DNA of 64,000 nucleotides from Haemophilus haemolyticus_M (GTDB lineage Bacteria; Pseudomonadota; Gammaproteobacteria; Enterobacterales; Pasteurellaceae). Shown piece after piece: positions 44,266 through 52,140 of the stretch (the first letter of the stretch is position 1; every line of letters begins with the position of its first letter). Under the pieces are notes generated by a model, which worked only from the letters and a program-made list of their open reading frames with translations, was not told the origin of the DNA and ran no database searches. Location of the stretch: positions 372,001-436,000 of the forward strand of contig NZ_QQGD01000001.1 in NCBI RefSeq assembly GCF_003490935.1. Reading direction: 5' to 3'. The position numbers and the translations under genes are program-made.

Positions 44266-44930
44266 TATTTCACGCCCCTTTCAAAACGAGTAAAACGTAG
44301 CTCTAATTTTCGAATACCAACTTGGCTAATTAATGTTACCGCTAAATAAATTAACGCAGCAATACCGTACCAAGTAAAGGGTTGATGAGTATTGGTATTA
44401 ATCAGATCCGCTTGGCGCATCAAATCGTCCACGCCGATTAATGAAACCAATGCCGTATCTTTTAGTAATACAAGCCATTGATTGCTTAAACCTGGTAAGG
44501 CATGGCGCCATACTTGTGGCATGACAATGTAGATGAACGTATAGCTTTTGCTTAAGCCTAACGCTGCGCCAGATTCCCATTGGCCTTTCGGAATAGCTTG
44601 AATTGCACCGCGTAATGTTTGTGAAGCATAAGCTGCAAAAATGAGAGAAAGTGCAAATACACCGCAGCCAAATGCTCCAAATTCAATGTATTCTCCTGTT
44701 AGTATTTCTACTAATTCAGTAGAACCAAAATATACGAGTAATACAACGAGAATTTCAGGTAAGCCACGCAATAAAGCAATGAGTATTGCCGTTGGTTTAC
44801 CAACAAAACGATTTGCTTCAAGTACGGCAAAAATTAGGCTTAAAAATAACCCTAGGATTAATGAACAGACCGCAAGCCCTAAAGTCATTAGGGCTGCGGT
44901 AAACATTAAAGAAAGAAAATCATAACTCAT
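44265..44930 (-). CDS. artQ: Arginine ABC transporter permease ArtQ
   Basis: Second permease subunit, 221 residues, with five transmembrane segments and the EAA loop (ESGAALGLSKSYTF around 117-130). Pairs with ArtM to form the channel. Located 4 bp after artI. Family HisM-like; the arginine specificity is inferred from operon order. Confidence 0.92.
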   Translation of the reverse strand: MSYDFLSLMFTAALMTLGLAVCSLILGLFLSLIFAVLEANRFVGKPTAILIALLRGLPEILVVLLVYFGSTELVEILTGEYIEFGAFGCGVFALSLIFAAYASQTLRGAIQAIPKGQWESGAALGLSKSYTFIYIVMPQVWRHALPGLSNQWLVLLKDTALVSLIGVDDLMRQADLINTNTHQPFTWYGIAALIYLAVTLISQVGIRKLELRFTRFERGVK

Positions 44931-44933
44931 AGA

Positions 44934-45653
44934 TTATTTTGTCATCCATTTATCATAGATTTTTTGGTATTCACCATTTGCTTTAATTGCAGCTAAACCT
45001 TTGTTTAATTGCTCTGCTAATTCTTTATTTGATTTATGCATAGCAATACCTAAACCATTACCAAAATATTTTTTATTTGCTACTTTTTCACCAACAAATT
45101 GCATTTCTGGCTCTTTGCTAATCATATCTGCAAGTACTGCGGTATCACCAAAAATCATATCAATTCTACCGCTCTTTAAGTCTAAAATTGCGCTTTGTAA
45201 GCTCGCATAAGCCTTAGTTGTATATTGCTTAGTTTCAGCTACTGTGTATTGTTGGAATGTGGTTCCATTTTGAACGCCGACATTTTTTGCACTTTCTAAC
45301 GTTGCTTTTCCTTTAAGGGTTACATAGCTTGCAGTGCTATCGTAATATGCATCAGAGAATAAAACCTGTTTTGCTCTCGCATCGGTAATATCAATAGCGG
45401 AAATGGATGCATCAAAGCGTTTTGCTTTTAAATTTGGAATTAGTGCATCAAAAGCTTCGCCTTTGAATTTACACGTTGCTTGGATTTCTTTACAAATTGC
45501 ATTTGCCACATCAATATCAAAACCAATAATCTCGCCTTTTTCATTTGTGGTTTCAAATGGTGGATAGCTAGGTTCCATTGCAAAAGTAAGCTCTTGTGCG
45601 CTTGCTGCTACGGATGCGCCTAATAAAATTGCAGTTAATAATGTTTTTTTCAT
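44934..45653 (-). CDS. artI: Arginine-binding periplasmic protein ArtI
   Basis: Periplasmic solute-binding protein, 239 residues. Signal peptide to about residue 19 (ASAQ), then the SBP family 3 domain: EPSYPPFE, GFDIDVANAIC and DASISAIDIT (ligand contacts) in order. A single binding protein serves the operon; E. coli has a second, ArtJ. Ligand inferred from homology and the ArgR-type operator upstream. Confidence 0.92.
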   Translation of the reverse strand: MKKTLLTAILLGASVAASAQELTFAMEPSYPPFETTNEKGEIIGFDIDVANAICKEIQATCKFKGEAFDALIPNLKAKRFDASISAIDITDARAKQVLFSDAYYDSTASYVTLKGKATLESAKNVGVQNGTTFQQYTVAETKQYTTKAYASLQSAILDLKSGRIDMIFGDTAVLADMISKEPEMQFVGEKVANKKYFGNGLGIAMHKSNKELAEQLNKGLAAIKANGEYQKIYDKWMTK

Positions 45654-45670
45654 AATAAAATCCTTATTCT

Positions 45671-46402
45671 CTAGTGAGAAAGATATTGTTTAAATTGTTC
45701 GGTTTTCGGGTTTTCAAAACAATCTGCCGAGCCTATTTCGACAATTTTTCCCTGTTCCATATATACCACTTTCGTTGCTACTTTTTGTGCAACATTGACT
45801 TCGTGGGTTACAATCACTTGCGTAATGCCGGTTTCTTGTAATTCTTTAATAATATCTACCACTTGTGCAGTAATTTCTGGATCTAGCGCTGCCGTTGGTT
45901 CATCAAATAACAGAACTTGTGGCTTCATCATCAGTGCGCGGGCTATTGCAACACGTTGTTGCTGGCCGCCTGATAAATGTAATGGAAAGCGATCTGCCAG
46001 TTGTTCTAAACGTAAACGTTTTAACAACTCCATTGCATCTGCTTTGACTTCATTTTCACTTACACCGCGCACTTTCATTGGTGCTTCAATTAAGTTTTCA
46101 ATAACAGTTAAATGTGGCCAAAGGTGATATTGTTGAAATACCATTCCTACATCTTGGCGTAATTGTCGGATTGCTTTGGGATTTGCTATTGCATTGGATA
46201 AATTAAAATCATTATTTGCAATACTTAATTCACCAGACTTCGGTACTTCTAATAAATTTAATGTGCGAATCAATGTGCTTTTACCTGCGCCACTTGGGCC
46301 AAGCAATACAACGGTATCACCCTCATTAGCTTCAAGATTAATATCAAATAATGCTTGAGATGAACCGTAAAAGAAATTTAGATTTTTAACACGAATAGTC
46401 AT
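45671..46402 (-). CDS. artP: Arginine ABC transporter ATPase ArtP
   Basis: First gene of artPIQM. ATPase of 243 residues: Walker A GPSGAGKST (about 34-42), signature LSGGQQQRVAIARAL (about 144-158), Walker B LLFDEPTAALDPE, then the switch His in THEVNVA. Transcribed from the ArgR-operator promoter at 46433-46461. Confidence 0.95.
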   Translation of the reverse strand: MTIRVKNLNFFYGSSQALFDINLEANEGDTVVLLGPSGAGKSTLIRTLNLLEVPKSGELSIANNDFNLSNAIANPKAIRQLRQDVGMVFQQYHLWPHLTVIENLIEAPMKVRGVSENEVKADAMELLKRLRLEQLADRFPLHLSGGQQQRVAIARALMMKPQVLLFDEPTAALDPEITAQVVDIIKELQETGITQVIVTHEVNVAQKVATKVVYMEQGKIVEIGSADCFENPKTEQFKQYLSH

Positions 46403-46432
46403 TTCAATTTTCTCGTCTTTTAAGATGAAAAA

Positions 46433-46461
46433 ATATTACATTTTTATGCATAATTATGCAA
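46433..46461 (-). promoter_or_regulatory. artPIQM promoter with ArgR-type operator
   Basis: On the minus strand TTGCAT (46461-46456), 17 bp, TAATAT (46438-46433). The palindrome TGCATAATTATGCA (46447-46460) fits the ArgR half-site pair TGNATNNNNATNCA and overlaps the -35 box and spacer, so arginine-bound ArgR should repress uptake. Binding is inferred. Confidence 0.75.
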
Positions 46462-46474
46462 GTGGCATAAATAA

Positions 46475-46500
46475 AAAATCCCAAAAAAATTTGGGATTTT
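46475..46500 (-). terminator. gmhA terminator
   Basis: AAAATCCCAAA and TTTGGGATTTT flank a short A/T loop; on the minus strand it is followed by TTTTAT. It ends gmhA 28 bp after its stop and lies just before the art promoter. Confidence 0.82.
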
Positions 46501-46527
46501 AGAAATTCGATTAAAATCAACCGCACT

Positions 46528-47112
46528 TTAGGCTTCTTTAGCCATCTCAAACTCAATTAACATCATTAAAATATGAATGACTTTGATATGGATTTCTTGA
46601 ATACGATCTGCATAACGGAAATGTGGCACACGAATTTCAACATCCGCTAATCCAGCCATTTTTCCTCCATCTTTACCTGTCATCGCAATGACTTTCATGC
46701 CTTTTGCTTTTGCGGCTTCAATGGCGTTTAAAATATTTTTTGAATTACCAGAGGTCGATAAACCGAATAACACATCGCCTTTTTGACCCACCGCTTCAAC
46801 ATAGCGAGAAAAGACATATTCATAACCAAAATCATTACTTACACAGCTTAAATGACTTACATCTGAAATCGCAATAGCAGGGTAGCCAGGACGATTTTCA
46901 CGATAACGACCTGTTAATTCTTCTGCAAAATGCATCGCATCACAGTGCGAACCACCGTTACCACAAGAAAGCACTTTTCCGCCTTGCTTGAAACTGTTGG
47001 AAATTAATAATGCCGCTTCTTGAATTAATTTAATGTTATTTTTATCAGCAATGAATTTGTTTAACACATCTTGTGCTTCCACAAGTTCTGCTTTTATTTG
47101 CTCTAAATACAT
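46528..47112 (-). CDS. gmhA: Sedoheptulose-7-phosphate isomerase
   Basis: First step of ADP-heptose synthesis for the lipooligosaccharide inner core. It has 194 residues with a SIS domain: GNGGSHCDAMHFAEELTGR (about 52-70) contains the zinc-binding and substrate residues; the later SGNSKN segment binds phosphate. Single gene flanked by the art operon and the divergent ligase gene. Confidence 0.96.
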   Translation of the reverse strand: MYLEQIKAELVEAQDVLNKFIADKNNIKLIQEAALLISNSFKQGGKVLSCGNGGSHCDAMHFAEELTGRYRENRPGYPAIAISDVSHLSCVSNDFGYEYVFSRYVEAVGQKGDVLFGLSTSGNSKNILNAIEAAKAKGMKVIAMTGKDGGKMAGLADVEIRVPHFRYADRIQEIHIKVIHILMMLIEFEMAKEA

Positions 47113-47217
47113 TGATTGCTCCTTGTTGGGAATAAAATCGCGATGGCATTGTATAGCAGATAAACATTCTCCGCTAGCCTAAATAAAAATTCATCTTTTT
47201 CTGATGAAGTGAGGATT

Positions 47218-47262
47218 TTTTGCGATTTAGATCGTAATAGTGAATTTGCGTGCTTTTAGATT
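47218..47262 (+). promoter_or_regulatory. CRP-S competence site and promoter of the DNA ligase gene
   Basis: TTTTGCGATTTAGATCGTAA (47217-47236) matches the Haemophilus CRP-S motif, whose core TGCGA distinguishes competence genes from ordinary CRP sites (TGTGA). The centre at 47228.5 is 41.5 bp before a start near 47270, set by TAGATT at 47257-47262. CRP-S sites need both CRP and Sxy. Matches my memory that the ligase gene is in the competence regulon. Confidence 0.75.
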
Positions 47263-47319
47263 ATTTCAGATACACTTATTCTGAAAAAAATGACCAGTTC
47301 TAAGATTTACAAAAATACC

Positions 47320-48126
47320 ATGAAATTTTATCGCACTTTGTTACTTTTATTCGTAAGCTCTTTCGCTTTGGCTAGCCCAGACTTAATGCTTCTTCATACC
47401 TACGATAATCAACCAATAGAAGGTTGGGTTATGTCCGAAAAATTAGATGGCGTACGCGGTTATTGGGATGGAAATCAATTATTAACCCGGCAGGGGCAAC
47501 GTTTATCTCCTCCAGCCTATTTCATTAAGGATTTTCCGCCTTTTACTATTGATGGCGAATTATTTAGTGAGCGGAATCATTTTGAGGAAATTTCATCAAT
47601 CACAAAATCTTTTAAAGGCGATGGTTGGGAAAAACTTAAATTGTATGTTTTTGATGTGCCTGATGCAGAAGGCAATTTATTTGATCGTTTAGCTAAATTG
47701 AAAGCGTATTTACTTGAACATCCAACAACTTATATTGAAATTATTGAACAAATTCCAGTGAGAGATAAAGCGCATTTATATGAGTTTCTTAATCAAATCG
47801 AATCTTTGAAGGGGGAAGGTGTCGTAGTACGAGATCCTTATGCACCTTATGAACGAAAACGTAGCCATCGGATTTTAAAATTAAAAACGACTCAAGATGA
47901 AGAATGTACGGTTATTACACACCATAAAGGCAAAGGGCAATTTGAAAATGTGATGGGGGCTTTAACTTGTAAAAATCATCGGGGAGAATTTAAAATTGGT
48001 TCAGGTTTTAATTTAAATGAACGAGAAAATCCCCCTCAGATAGGAGTCGTGATTACTTATAAATATCGAGGCCTTACGAATAGTGGAAAACCTCGATTTG
48101 CAACCTATTGGCGAGAGAAAAAATGA
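47320..48126 (+). CDS. ligA: ATP-dependent DNA ligase with signal peptide
   Basis: Minimal ATP-dependent DNA ligase, 268 residues. I chose the ATG at 47320 (MKFYRTLLLL), the start of a signal peptide cleaved after ALA (about residue 18); an upstream in-frame ATG at 47290 would bury the signal. The nucleotidyl-transfer Lys is in SEKLDGVRG (about 40), with ELFSER, VVVRDP and LKLKT motifs following, then an OB-fold domain. H. influenzae ligase was the first bacterial ATP-dependent ligase described. The periplasmic location and the CRP-S site suggest a role in DNA uptake. The protein differs from the Rd one I recall at many positions. Confidence 0.95.
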   Translation: MKFYRTLLLLFVSSFALASPDLMLLHTYDNQPIEGWVMSEKLDGVRGYWDGNQLLTRQGQRLSPPAYFIKDFPPFTIDGELFSERNHFEEISSITKSFKGDGWEKLKLYVFDVPDAEGNLFDRLAKLKAYLLEHPTTYIEIIEQIPVRDKAHLYEFLNQIESLKGEGVVVRDPYAPYERKRSHRILKLKTTQDEECTVITHHKGKGQFENVMGALTCKNHRGEFKIGSGFNLNERENPPQIGVVITYKYRGLTNSGKPRFATYWREKK

Positions 48127-48154
48127 GCCTATTTATCAGTCTGACAAAATGAAT

Positions 48155-49138
48155 TTAATCAATATGGAAACAAGCGATTAATTTTCCATCAGTATGTTGC
48201 TTCAAGTGCGGTTGATTTTCACGACATTTTTCTGTCGCTTTCCAACAACGAGGATTAAATGCACAGCCTTTTGGCGGATTAATCGGACTTGGTAATTCGC
48301 CTGTCAGCTTAATACGCTCACGGCGCAAGTTTGGTGACAAACGTGGTGTTGCTGAAAGTAACGCTTTGGTATAAGGATGTTGAGGATTAGAGAAGATTTG
48401 CTCTGTTGTCCCTTTTTCGACACAACGACCTAGATACATCACCATTACTTCATCTGCGATATGCTCTACCACAGAAAGATCGTGTGAAATGAACACGTAA
48501 GACAAGCCTAATTCATCTTGTAAATCCATCATTAAATTCAGTACTTGCGCACGCACGGAAACATCCAATGCAGAAACAGGTTCATCGGCAACAACAACAT
48601 CAGGCTCTAACATTAAACCACGTGCAATAGCGATACGCTGGCGTTGTCCGCCTGAGAACATGTGAGGATAACGATCATAAAATTCAGTGCGCAAGCCCAC
48701 TTTTTCCATCATTGATAAAACTTTTTCTCGACGTTCTTTGGCAGAAAGTTTTGTATTGATGATCAATGGTTCTTCCAAAATTGAACCAATTTTTTTACGT
48801 GGATTTAATGACGCATAAGGATTTTGGAAAACTATTTGAATTTTTTTACGACGTAGCGCCTTTGTTTCGGAATCATTTTCTAAAAAATTGTGCCCTTTGT
48901 AATACAATTCGCCTTCGGTTGGTTGTTCAATCATGGTTAGCAAACGCCCTAGCGTTGATTTACCACAACCGGATTCCCCCACGACAGCTAAAGTTTTACC
49001 TCGTTCAAGCTGAAAAGAGACACCATCTAACGCTTTTACTTGCTGTGGTTTTGCAAACAAGCCTTTTTTTACAGGGTAATATTTTTTTAAGCCAATGGCA
49101 TTTAATAATGGCGCATTTTCTTTTACTTCATTCGTCAT
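48155..49138 (-). CDS. dppF: Dipeptide/glutathione ABC transporter ATPase DppF
   Basis: ATPase of the DppBCDF importer, 327 residues. Walker A GESGCGKST (about 54-62), signature FSGGQRQRIAIARGL (about 163-177) and VVADEPVSALDVS follow. The C-terminal oligopeptide domain with CAFNPRC and CREN cysteines can bind a 4Fe-4S cluster in related proteins. Four bases separate it from dppD. In H. influenzae DppBCDF works with the separate binding protein HbpA/GbpA and takes up glutathione. Confidence 0.95.
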   Translation of the reverse strand: MTNEVKENAPLLNAIGLKKYYPVKKGLFAKPQQVKALDGVSFQLERGKTLAVVGESGCGKSTLGRLLTMIEQPTEGELYYKGHNFLENDSETKALRRKKIQIVFQNPYASLNPRKKIGSILEEPLIINTKLSAKERREKVLSMMEKVGLRTEFYDRYPHMFSGGQRQRIAIARGLMLEPDVVVADEPVSALDVSVRAQVLNLMMDLQDELGLSYVFISHDLSVVEHIADEVMVMYLGRCVEKGTTEQIFSNPQHPYTKALLSATPRLSPNLRRERIKLTGELPSPINPPKGCAFNPRCWKATEKCRENQPHLKQHTDGKLIACFHID

Positions 49139-49140
49139 TA

Positions 49141-50133
49141 TTAAGCTCCTTGATATTCAACGGGATCGCCTTGCTCGTTCAGCGGAGTATGGCATTTTAC
49201 TTTACGTGAACCGATATGATGTAATTGAGGTTCAAGTTGGCGACAGTATTCGGTTGCATAAGGACAGCGAGGATTTAATAAACAGCCTGTTGGGCGATCG
49301 TATTTTCCAGGTACTACACCTTGTAATGACTCTAAGCGAGATTTTCCTTCTGCAAATTCAGGTAATGAACGTAACAAGGCCTGCGTGTAAGGGTGTTTTG
49401 GTTCTCGGAAAATATCTTTTGCGGTGCCTTCTTCAACGATTTGTCCAGCATACATCACGATTATTCGATCTGCAGCTTCAGCAACAAGCGCAAGATCATG
49501 GGTAATCAAAATCAGCGACATGCATTCTTTTTTCTGCAATTCGAGTAAGAGTTCCATAATTTGAGCTTGAATAGTCACGTCCAATGCCGTGGTGGGTTCA
49601 TCTGCAATCAATAATTTAGGTCTGCAAGCAATTGCCATCGCAATCATCACACGCTGACTCATTCCGCCAGACAGCTGATGGGGATAAACATCAATCCGAG
49701 ATTCAGGATCAGGAATACCGACCAATCTTAAAAGTTCTAAAGTGCGGTCCTTTCTTGCCTTTTTTGTACCGCCTTCATGAGTTTTTAATGCCTCCATAAT
49801 TTGGAAACCCACAGTATAAGCTGGATTCAAGCTTGTCATCGGATCTTGGAAAATCATTGCGACATCAGCACCAATAAGCTGGCGTTTGGCTTTACTCTCT
49901 AAAGTGAGTAAATCAGTGTTTTCAAATTGCAAGGATTCTGCCGATACACGTCCTGGATGATCAATTAGTCCCATAATAGCGAGCGAACTCACTGATTTAC
50001 CTGATCCTGATTCTCCCACGATGCCAAGCACTTCACCTTGTGCGACTTGATAGCTGATGCGATCCACTGCTTTAAATGGCGTATTTTTATCGCCAAAGTG
50101 AACAGAAAGTTCTTTTACGTCTAATAATGCCAT
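49141..50133 (-). CDS. dppD: Dipeptide/glutathione ABC transporter ATPase DppD
   Basis: Partner ATPase, 330 residues. Walker A GESGSGKSV (about 40-48), signature LSGGMSQRVMIAMAI (about 155-169) and LIADEPTTALDVT, plus a C-terminal cysteine-bearing oligopeptide domain (LLNPRCPYATEYC). Pairs with DppF as a heterodimer. Located between dppC and dppF in the usual order. Confidence 0.95.
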   Translation of the reverse strand: MALLDVKELSVHFGDKNTPFKAVDRISYQVAQGEVLGIVGESGSGKSVSSLAIMGLIDHPGRVSAESLQFENTDLLTLESKAKRQLIGADVAMIFQDPMTSLNPAYTVGFQIMEALKTHEGGTKKARKDRTLELLRLVGIPDPESRIDVYPHQLSGGMSQRVMIAMAIACRPKLLIADEPTTALDVTIQAQIMELLLELQKKECMSLILITHDLALVAEAADRIIVMYAGQIVEEGTAKDIFREPKHPYTQALLRSLPEFAEGKSRLESLQGVVPGKYDRPTGCLLNPRCPYATEYCRQLEPQLHHIGSRKVKCHTPLNEQGDPVEYQGA

Positions 50134-50148
50134 TCTGTTTTCCTATTC

Positions 50149-51036
50149 CTATTGTTTGAGTTTTGGATCAAGTGCATCGCGCAAGCCATCACCCATTAAG
50201 TTGAAGGCGAGCACTAAAGATAAAATAACTAAGCCAGGAATTGTAACCAACCAGTTTGCCGCTTGCATAAAACCACGTGCTTCTGAAAGCATTGTGCCAA
50301 GTTCTGGTGTTGGCGGTTTTGCACCAATGCCTAAGAAACCAAGTGTTGCGAGTTCTAAGATCGCATTGGAAATACCCATCGTCATTTGCACAATTAAAGG
50401 AGCTAAACAGTTGGGTAAAATCACAATAAACATGAGGCGAAGAACACCTGCGCCAGCGACTTTAGATGAGGTGACATAATCACGATTTTTTTCATTCATC
50501 ACCGCTGCTCGAGTTAAACGCACATAGCTAGGAATCGATACAACGGCGATCGCTAAAGTGGCATTGGCGAGTGATGGCTCTAAAATAGAGACGACTACAA
50601 TCGTCAAAAGTAAGTTTGGAATCGCGAGCATAATATCAATTAGGCGAATGATAATTGTATCTAGCACACCGCCATAATAACCAGAAATCAAGCCAAGACT
50701 AGTACCAAAGGCACAAGATAGCAATACAATGACAAATCCCGCAAAGACGGAAATTCGCGTTCCGTAAATGATGCGAGAAAGGATATCTCGCCCAATATCA
50801 TCTGTTCCGAGTAGATAGGCAGGATTGCCGCCTTCATACCAAGCGGGAGGCAGTAAAAGTGCGGTACGATTTTGTTCTGTTGGATCAAAAGGCGCAATAT
50901 AAGGCGCTAAAATGCTGATTAAGGCAACAATCACAATGAAAGTTAAACCGATTAGCGCGCCTCGGTTTTGTTTGAAGTAAAACCAAAATTCTTGCAAGGG
51001 CGTTTTCGGCGCGAAAGTTGAAGGCGTGTCAGACAT
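50149..51036 (-). CDS. dppC: Dipeptide/glutathione ABC transporter permease DppC
   Basis: Inner-membrane permease, 295 residues, with an N-terminal transmembrane helix (about 28-50), further helices, and the ABC permease EAA motif within the last 100 residues. The N-terminal soluble segment and the loop with DDIGRD match DppC/OppC proteins. Fifteen bp after dppB. Confidence 0.94.
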   Translation of the reverse strand: MSDTPSTFAPKTPLQEFWFYFKQNRGALIGLTFIVIVALISILAPYIAPFDPTEQNRTALLLPPAWYEGGNPAYLLGTDDIGRDILSRIIYGTRISVFAGFVIVLLSCAFGTSLGLISGYYGGVLDTIIIRLIDIMLAIPNLLLTIVVVSILEPSLANATLAIAVVSIPSYVRLTRAAVMNEKNRDYVTSSKVAGAGVLRLMFIVILPNCLAPLIVQMTMGISNAILELATLGFLGIGAKPPTPELGTMLSEARGFMQAANWLVTIPGLVILSLVLAFNLMGDGLRDALDPKLKQ

Positions 51037-51050
51037 AATTTCTCCTACAA

Positions 51051-52052
51051 TTAATGACGGATACGCGGATTGACCACGCCGTAAAGTAAATCAACAGTTA
51101 AATTCACTACGATAATAATTGTTGCAATAATCAGTACAGAACCTTGTAATACCGGATAATCACGAGCTTGAATGGCATCAATAATCCATTTTCCAATTCC
51201 TGGCCATGAAAAAATGGTTTCTGTCAGTACGGCACCGGAAAGCAATTGACCAACGATTAATCCGACCACAGTGACAACAGGAATTAATGCATTACGCAAT
51301 GCATGCACAATAACGATTCGAGTATAACTTAGGCCTTTTGCTTTTGCCGTACGAATGTAATCTTCTCCTAATACTTCCAACATCGCAGAGCGTGTCATAC
51401 GCGTAATAATGGCGAGAGGAACTGTGCCTAGGACTATTGCAGGAAGAATTAAGGATTTAATCGCATTTTCGAAGGCGCCGGGCATACCAGAAAGCCAGCT
51501 GTCAATGAGCATAAATCCAGTCGGCGTATCGATCCAAAATTCATTATCTAAACGTCCACCTTGCGGTAAACCGAGTTGTGGTGAAACATATAAAATTAAA
51601 ATCAATCCCCACCAGAAAATTGGCATAGAATAACCTGTGAGCGATGCTGCTGTAACCGTGTGAGAAATCCAACTGTCCTTTTTTACTGCAGCAATCGTGC
51701 CCAAAATCACCCCGCCTAATAACGACCAAAATAACGCAAAAAATGCTAATTCAGCTGTGGCAGGGAAAAGTGTAAAGAATTCAGTAAGAACCGGTTGTTG
51801 AGTGCGGAATGATGCACCAAAATCACCTTGTAGCACTTTAGCAATATAATTGAAATATTGTTCATGCAAAGGAAGATCTAATCCTAATTGATGCATCATT
51901 TGTTGATGTATTTCAGGTGTTAAGCCTCGTTCACCCATCATTATTTCAACTGGATCGCCAGGAATAAAATGCACAAGGGCAAACGTGATAAAAGTAATGG
52001 CAATAAAGGTTGGAATTACCATTAAGATACGCTTGAAGAAAAATTTAAACAT
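51051..52052 (-). CDS. dppB: Dipeptide/glutathione ABC transporter permease DppB
   Basis: First gene of dppBCDF in this window, 333 residues. It has an N-terminal transmembrane helix, the HFIPGDPVEIMMG loop that is typical of DppB/OppB, and five more transmembrane helices with the EAA region (YIRTAKAKGLSYTRI). The dppA binding-protein gene is absent upstream, where the uvrD terminator and uvrD lie instead. Confidence 0.94.
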   Translation of the reverse strand: MFKFFFKRILMVIPTFIAITFITFALVHFIPGDPVEIMMGERGLTPEIHQQMMHQLGLDLPLHEQYFNYIAKVLQGDFGASFRTQQPVLTEFFTLFPATAELAFFALFWSLLGGVILGTIAAVKKDSWISHTVTAASLTGYSMPIFWWGLILILYVSPQLGLPQGGRLDNEFWIDTPTGFMLIDSWLSGMPGAFENAIKSLILPAIVLGTVPLAIITRMTRSAMLEVLGEDYIRTAKAKGLSYTRIVIVHALRNALIPVVTVVGLIVGQLLSGAVLTETIFSWPGIGKWIIDAIQARDYPVLQGSVLIIATIIIVVNLTVDLLYGVVNPRIRH

Positions 52053-52070
52053 TCAATCACTCAAATACAA

Positions 52071-52102
52071 AAAAAGTGCAGTTAAAATTCACCGCACTTT
52101 TC
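52071..52102 (-). terminator. Uptake-sequence hairpin after uvrD
   Basis: AAAAAGTGCAGTTAAAA faces TTCACCGCACTTTT; the left copy has GCAGT in place of GCGGT, giving one mismatch. Acts as a hairpin terminator for uvrD (minus strand) before the dppB start. Confidence 0.7.
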
Positions 52103-52140
52103 AAAGAAATTAATCGGTAGAAGTAAAACTCTCTTGGATT

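Noticed and set aside
48766..49505. Two long antisense frames (147 and 136 codons) over dppF/dppD
   Set aside because: They run opposite to well-supported ATPase genes, have no family-like sequence or ribosome site, and reflect codon bias of the real genes.
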